From contig NC_088775.1 of NCBI RefSeq assembly GCF_954871325.1, positions 61,481,561 to 61,545,560 of the forward strand: a stretch of DNA of 64,000 nucleotides. Reading direction: 5' to 3'. A program made the position numbers and the translations under genes. How positions within the stretch are numbered: the stretch's first letter is position 1; the number at the start of each line of letters is the position of its first letter. Under the pieces are notes generated by a model that did not search any database, was not told the DNA's origin, and worked only from the letters and a program-made list of their open reading frames with translations. Shown in pieces: positions 57,791 through 64,000 of the stretch. Source of the DNA: Gordionus sp. m RMFG-2023 (lineage: Eukaryota > Nematomorpha > Gordioida > Chordodea > Parachordodidae).

Positions 57791-58989
57791 GATTTTTATT
57801 GTGAGAATGTTAAAGTATATCATGATGCATTATTGGCTGAATGCAAACTATAAAAGGTTTCCAATTCAAACACATTTAAGTCTATTTTGTAATTGAATAA
57901 AATTATTATATATTAATAAATATTTTCTTCTTTAACAAGAAATAAAAATTTACCGGAGAAGTAATGTGCTCGATTTGAGCAGATTTTTAAAAACGGATAA
58001 CTTAATATTTTTACCAGAAAAATTTCCATAGATATCCAAATCCTTGTACCATCTATGAGGAAAATCTTCAGAAATCGTCTCAAATCGAACCGTTTAACAC
58101 CACCTGAGAAGTACTACATCTGAAAACAGATCAAATGGGTATTATCCCTTCATAATATATATAGAGAGTTGACACTAAACACTGATGAAGTCATTGAAAA
58201 TAGAATATTTATAAATTAATTATAATTTTTCCCATGAACACTTAATTCTTAAGAATATTTTTATCAATAATTCCAAAATAATATATACTTTTTTATAAGT
58301 TATATTTCGAGACATTTATTTTATAATGCATATGTTTATTATATACATTTAATATTTTATATAGTTAATTTATATTTGAATTTGTTTATTAGAAATTGCT
58401 TTGCCAATATGTTATTGTCACTAGTCTTAATAAATTTATGGAGATGATATTCTTTAAAAACTCAGAATAATTTTACACAAACAATTTCAGCCTAGTTTAT
58501 TTTAATTTTAAAAATTCATAACAAGTGGCCAACTTATATTTAAATTGGGTTGCACTTGCACCCTCCTTTGTATTCTAATTAATAATTCACTATTATTTGA
58601 GATTGAACCAATTAATTCATTGACATTCATTCATTTATAGATATGAATTTCAAATTATTTCCAATTTTCTTAAGAGAATCCTTGGTTCTTCTGCATACGA
58701 GCCTCATTATTTAGATGGCCATGTGGAAAATTTTAAGTTCAAAAAGTTCTTGAAAAAAAAAAATTAAAATATATAAAGATACAAAAACATTTATTATTTT
58801 AAGTTATTCTTACAAATATATCAGCAAAAGAGCGCTTTGTTATATTTTTTAAATGATATAGTTAGGGAATTTTGTTTGTAAAGAAAGTTTTTATAGAGAA
58901 GGAAATAATAATATCAATTCAAATCTATTAGATATAAGGGTAAAATTACTTATGATATTTTGCTATAATTTAATTACAACAAGGAGACC
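57791..58989. repeat. Noncoding; decayed TIR element at 57985-58110
   Basis: At 57980 GCTCGATTTGAGCAGATTTT and GGATAACTTAATATTTTT, and at 58075 GTCTCAAATCGAACCGTTTA, are inverted partners. They match the layout of the element at 24358-24568. The rest is AT-rich with nothing recognised. Confidence 0.5.
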
Positions 58990-60770
58990 CCCTATGATCC
59001 CTTCTTTTTAGACTTGGAATCAATGACATAATAAAATCAATAAACTCCTCTTGTACTCTATCGCTTCATGCTTGATACATAGATGATGGAATCTTAAGTG
59101 GTTCCAGCGAAATTGACAAAGTTAACATAATTCACCAAATGGACACTGCCATCGGACTCTCTCTTAACCCGAGCAAATCCGAATTCATCCAATTGAATTC
59201 AAAAGCTCTAAACACTCATAATTTTAAATTCAATGCTCTTGAAGAATTATCAATCTAAGTTCTCCTGTAGGAGGACATGAGGCAATTTATATCTTCCTTT
59301 ACTCCACTCTTGACATCATCCTTAAACTGAAGGACATCTTTACTCTTCTTCCTTCACCCAAGCCCTTTTTCTTATTAAAATATTTCTTCTTTATACCAAG
59401 GATTCTTTATGCACTCCGCTCAACACCCATTTTTAAATATCCTTTCCCGCTAAAAATAGGAAAACGGAATAAAAGACCTAACCGAAAAAATAATAAACCT
59501 AAGATTCAACGAATTCGCTTGGGCACAAGCTTCGCTCCCTATCAAATCCGGTGGACTTAGCATTATATCTCCTTATGACTTAGCAATAATCTCCTTCATA
59601 TCGAGTAGTCTCTTGTCAACTCCAATAACCAACTCCCATTATTCTAAAGAAGACCCTTCCTAATTGAGGCCATAAATACTTGGAAAACTCGGATCAATGT
59701 TGATTCTCATCCCCCCACAACCAGCGTCTACATGGCAGGATCTTCACTGGATGCAAACCCCCTTCAAAAACCTTTGCCTACCCCCTAAAAAAATTTGCCA
59801 CTGCGGCGGTGTCTCCCTATTACTATTTTTACCTTTTAAATTTATTGATACCCTTTTTCAGAGAATTTAAAAGGATAACTTATATTAATCTATCTCTACT
59901 ACCAACTATCGATATTTAGTGAATATAGAAAATTTATTTTTTAGATAATAAATTCAATTAAAACCTCCATTATTTACAATGATTTAATTATTATAGCATT
60001 ATGAGCTTGCTGAAATGATAGCAGAAAGTTTTATTTGTAATAATTCTATTATAAAAGTATTAATTTTTACAGCAATAAATTTTGTCCTATTTCATCTCAA
60101 AATTTAGTAGATAAACCCCCCCCCCCCTCAAAAAATAGGATCTGGGCCTGAGTTTCTCGAGGCCATTACTTTTGTCAATCTTCAACTTTCCAACAACGAA
60201 CTTACCCACGCCATTGGTATTCGTCCAAAATGCTCAATCACCCACCCTGACATCTGTTCAGGTTGTAACTCTCCCATTGGAAAGTTTATATTGTCGCTCC
60301 TGCAATAGTTGATTCATCAAACACAGCATTGTAATTCAATCATCCAACATGCCTCCCATCAATACTAGAACCCCAGGGTCTTTTCAGATCTGATCGTAAA
60401 CGACCTAACGGGATCACTCAAATTCCGTGGAGGAGTGGCCAATTATTGGTATGGGACTATTTATGTATTGACCCCCTTGCCCAATCTAACCAAGCCCTCA
60501 AAACATCATTGACCAGAAGGAAGAGCTTAAAACCTCGATAAACAGAAATTACATGACCATTGTTTTATTCCAATTATTTCAACCACACTTGCCATCTTAG
60601 GCCAACTTGCCTTAGCTTTTATCAAAAAGGATCTCAAATCAGCAAACACTCGGAAGAACCTCGATAGGGGTTTTTTTTCAACAAAAGCTGCCCATAGCAA
60701 TCCTTAAAGCCTATTACATCAGCAATGTACTAGCCAAAGAGCTATCCTAGACCCTTTCTACTTCCATTTT
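58990..60770 (+). pseudogene. Decayed LINE reverse transcriptase with C-terminal domain
   Basis: Pieces in three frames follow a non-LTR element. The active-site region YIDDGILSGSSEIDKVN with GLSLNPSKSEFIQL is at 59083-59205. ILYALRSTPI is at 59402 and FNEFAWAQASLPIKSGGLSII at 59503-59565. HAIGIRPKCSITHPDICSGC is at 60208-60266 and FRSDRKRPNGITQIPW with LVWDYLCIDPLA at 60378-60480. The order RT core, AWAQA-LPIKSGG, cysteine motif, RPNGIT-PW is found in one group of LINE proteins with a Y(I/L)DDG active site. A 320-bp AT-rich insert (about 59810-60125) interrupts it. There are many stops and frame changes; it is inactive and from a different lineage than the LINE at 31782-34620. More GC than the surroundings marks it out. 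Confidence 0.75.
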
Positions 60771-62285
60771 TTTCCTCGCTTTATACCATTCCCGGTCTTC
60801 ATTGTTATTTTTTAAATTTTTCATACATATTCCTTTTGTCCCATTTTAATATAGACTATAATTATACTTTCATATGTTCATTATCTGTTATTTTAAGTAA
60901 TATATAGTAGTAGTTGTAATAAATTTATTTTATATATATTATTTTAAATTGTTTTTTTGCGAATAAAGAAATAAATATTTAAGTACCTAAAATCTGAATA
61001 ATCTACTCATTAAGAAACTTAGAGAATTTTTTTATTTATGATTTATTATATTTTTATATAGATTTGAAACGAAATATTAAATAAGTTTAGAAAAAGGAAA
61101 CATAAAAGTAATCTGATAAAAATTTTCAAAAAACCATATCCTGCACAATTATTTTGTAAAGAATAAGACTTAATTTATAGCGTTATTTAATGCTATCGAA
61201 ATCACAGCTAATTTTTCACAGCGATAATTTAATAGATAATGCTAAAATAGAGATAATTATTTTACATGATATTTTAGAAATATCATATACCTTTTTATCG
61301 AACTCTATTATTTTTAAAATCGTATTATCATAGCATCGCAACATATGTTATTCAAATTTTATCATAGTGTCATCATCATAATGCTCAATTATACTTATTT
61401 ATTGGATTGATTTTGTAAATAACCCTCTTGAACATAGGGTTTATTTAAAATTTCCTCCATATACATTGCGAATTTGGTACTACGAAAGAGCGATTTGCTG
61501 ATGGTAATCATAAATTCGTCCACTTTCTGGTTAGTCCATTTAATAATTGTAAATTAAGAGTATATCTTAAATATTATCAAAATATTATTTGAAATTTTCT
61601 GATATATTAAATAAATAGGATAATTACCTGCATAAAAATTCGTATTAATAATGATGTTGTACATTTTGACCGAAATAGACCAAAATACAATCAAAATCTT
61701 ATTATCAAAGATGGCCCTCCCGAAACAGCAAAAAACGAAAAATATTAAATATTTCCTAATTCAAAAAAAATATTAATTTATATATTATATTTAAAATGAT
61801 TTATCTAAAGTCAATATATATATTATATTTAAAATGATTTATCTAAAGTCAATCAATATTAATATTATATTAAATTCATTTATTCTAAATATTATTTTAT
61901 TTGATGAAATCTAACAGCTATGTAATTAATTCTCAATAAAAAGTTATTGCCTAATGTGCTTAATATAATATGATTTTAAAATATTATACCTGGTTAAATT
62001 TAGTATAATTTAATATAAATTTTAAATATACAATAAAAATGACAAAAATAAATGTTAATATTTATTACATTCATTTATTATTTTGTTTAATGAAATCTAC
62101 AGCAGTAATTATTTTTTTCCTAATAAATTATAGTTATTGCTTAATGTATTTAATATAATATGATTTAAAATATTAAAATGGTATGTATTCATTTTTTATG
62201 GTAAACTAAATCCTTGACTAAACTTTATCTTATTTATATTTAATACTCTCTTTTAATCATATTATATGAATTTATTGGTTCCACG
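60771..62285. other. AT-rich noncoding stretch
   Basis: No gene is recognised. A 39-bp phrase (AAAATGATTTATCTAAAGTC) is duplicated at 61793 and 61831. Confidence 0.5.
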
Positions 62286-62735
62286 TCATTACAGAGAATG
62301 TATTTTACAGAGAAACTTTTATAGAGAAAACAAAAATATAGAATGCACTTATAGGGAATATCGTTTATAGAGAAAATTTTATAGAAAAAGTTTTATATAG
62401 AGAATGACGTTTATAGAGAATGCACTTATAGAGAAAACAATTATAGAGAATGTCGTTTATAGAGAATAATTTTATTGAGAATAATTTTACAGAGAATGAT
62501 TTACAAAGAATGATTTACAGAGAATGATTTTATAGAGAATGATTTTACAGAGAATGTATTCTATAGAGAATTATTTTATAATGAATGTATTTTATAGAAT
62601 TATTTTATAAAGAATGTATTTTGTAGGGAATTATTTAATAGAGAATTATTTTATAGAGAATTATTTTATAGAATTATTTTATAAAGAATATTATTTTATA
62701 GAGAATTATTTTATAAGGAATTTTTTTTAAGAATA
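62286..62735. repeat. TAGAGAAT minisatellite
   Basis: More than twenty irregular units of 17-20 bp, of the type ATTTTATAGAGAATGATTTTACAGAGAATG, fill the segment. Related shorter runs are at 24795-24935 and 53885-54010. There is no coding frame. Confidence 0.85.
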
Positions 62736-63784
62736 TGATTATTTTATAAAAATGTTATATATAGTCATAGGAAAAAAAATTACAGTATTTGACATAATAT
62801 TATACATTAGAATTACATTATATAAGAGAATAATTGTGAGTTTTGAATTATTACAATCGGTACAGAAAATTATTTGTTTATCTTTGCACAAGGTTTTTCG
62901 ATTATTTGATGAATTAATGGTAGAATAAAATTTTGACATGATTTGTAAGAAAATCATATAGTATAAAAGCATATAAAAATTTTTACAAATTTAAATTTAT
63001 AATTAATTATATTTATTTAAATTAAGTAACTAGTTACTTTCTAAAAAATGTAGCCAGCTACAGTTACGATTTTGTAAATGTAACTAGTTATATATATTTT
63101 TTAGCTAAAGTGTAGCTAGTTAATGTTAACCACTTAATTTGACAAAACTAATGTAGAGATTTTCATTTATAAGCTTTTTTTATTTTCAGCAAAATTTATT
63201 TAGTTCTTACTTATATTATTATTCTTCTTAAAAATTTTCAATTATAGATGGGACACACCGATAATCCATTCTTAAGTTAAAAGTTATTTGTCACTAAGAG
63301 ATAAACAAATTTTGACATGATTTGTAAGGAATTTTACGAAATTTATTTTTAAAGATAAGAATACAAAATAAAATATATAGTGTTGTTAAAAGTTACTTTG
63401 GCAATGTGACTTAAAGAATATGTTTAATACTATTTGTATATGAAGTTTTTATAAGATAAACCTTGATATTATACTGAGCTTAGCAATATTCATTTCGAAA
63501 TATCAAATAAATTTTTATTCATAAAGAATCCAAATAAACATAGTATTAATAATATACCAATATAAAAAATACAATTATATAATTAAATTAAACATTTAAA
63601 TTATGGGATAAAGCCCTTAAATAATCCAGCATGGTTCTTGAATAAAAATCTTCAACAATTAGAAAAATCTTTTTGGATCTTTCGCGATATTCTTTCTTTG
63701 ACAACGGAGACAATAGTCCTAAAGAATATTGTTCCAATTTGTAACAATTTAGGCTATTGTCTTTGAGAGCTAAAAATTAAAATG
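62736..63784. other. AT-rich stretch with a possible hAT tip
   Basis: TAGTGTTGTTAAAAGTTACT at 63380 resembles hAT tips in this window, and 63025-63110 has GTAACTAGTTAC-type inverted phrases. No partner end or target duplication was established. Confidence 0.35.
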
Positions 63785-63980
63785 CTAAAATTAATAATAT
63801 AATATAATTACTAACTCTTTATAAATTGCCAGATCGTTGGATGATGGGAACTATATGAGACGAAAAACTTCGATGCCAGTCTAAAATTTATAATATAATA
63901 TAATTACTAACTCTTTATAAATTTCTAGATCGTTGGATGATGGGAACTTATATGAGACGAAAAACTTAGATGGCAGTCCT
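63785..63980. repeat. Tandem duplication, 96-bp period
   Basis: The block from CTAAAATTAATAATATAATA at 63785 recurs at 63881 with few changes, including ATCGTTGGATGATGGGAACT and GAGACGAAAAACTT. It may continue past the window. Confidence 0.85.
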
Positions 63981-64000
63981 CTACTGAATTATTTGTATTC

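Overview
This is an AT-rich eukaryotic window made almost entirely of transposable elements and tandem repeats, with at most one ordinary host protein gene. The content includes hAT and Tc1/mariner DNA transposons, RTE-like LINEs, LTR-element fossils, tRNA-like SINE modules inside small TIR elements, and a possible Helitron end. Transposase genes carry very short AT-rich introns (about 47-61 nt). This fits an animal or animal-like parasite genome with small introns, but the species cannot be named from the sequence.

Layout. At 1-8420 there is a 205-bp tandem duplication, then a satellite of about 305-bp units (about 14 at 4190-8250, plus diverged edge units), with a broken Gypsy fossil at 2430-3880. 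At 9050-9995 there is a Tc1/mariner-like pseudogene. At 11190-13770 and 17690-19530 lie copies of a second Tc1/mariner family with long terminal inverted repeats (TIRs) and a 21-bp T-rich minisatellite, interrupted by two small hATs and by a tRNA-carrying TIR element. At 22117-22771 there is a possible secreted His/Gly/Asn-rich protein gene. At 24358-28910 there are small TIR elements and two nested hATs.

The right half is a set of nested insertions that can be read in order. A LTR-element fossil (about 28940 to 53768) is the base. Its 5' LTR was split by a hAT-type unit now 15.3 kb long (28970-44294, target-site duplication AGGTTAAC). Its 3' LTR was split by a second hAT of 8.0 kb (45634-53603, duplication ATATATAT). 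The second LTR still shows the sequence that the first hAT disrupted, so it serves as a paralogous empty site. The 15.3-kb unit holds a nearly intact RTE-like LINE on the minus strand (31782-34620), an older LINE piece in the opposite direction, a further 2.8-kb hAT (35903-38684, duplication ACTACAAT), and kilobases of locally duplicated A-rich DNA. The 8.0-kb hAT holds its own ZMYM-like transposase fragment, a possible Helitron end, mariner tails, a 1.29-kb hAT (48410-49696, duplication ATTATAAC), and an intron-bearing hAT gene split by a second tRNA-carrying TIR element.

The last 10 kb contains a 2.1-kb foldback element with a GC-rich minisatellite in its arms, a second ZMYM-like hAT fragment, a badly decayed second LINE (58990-60770), and a TAGAGAAT minisatellite. 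No rRNA gene, CRISPR array or intact canonical tRNA gene was seen. The genes do not form a pathway; what they share is a history of insertion into one another.
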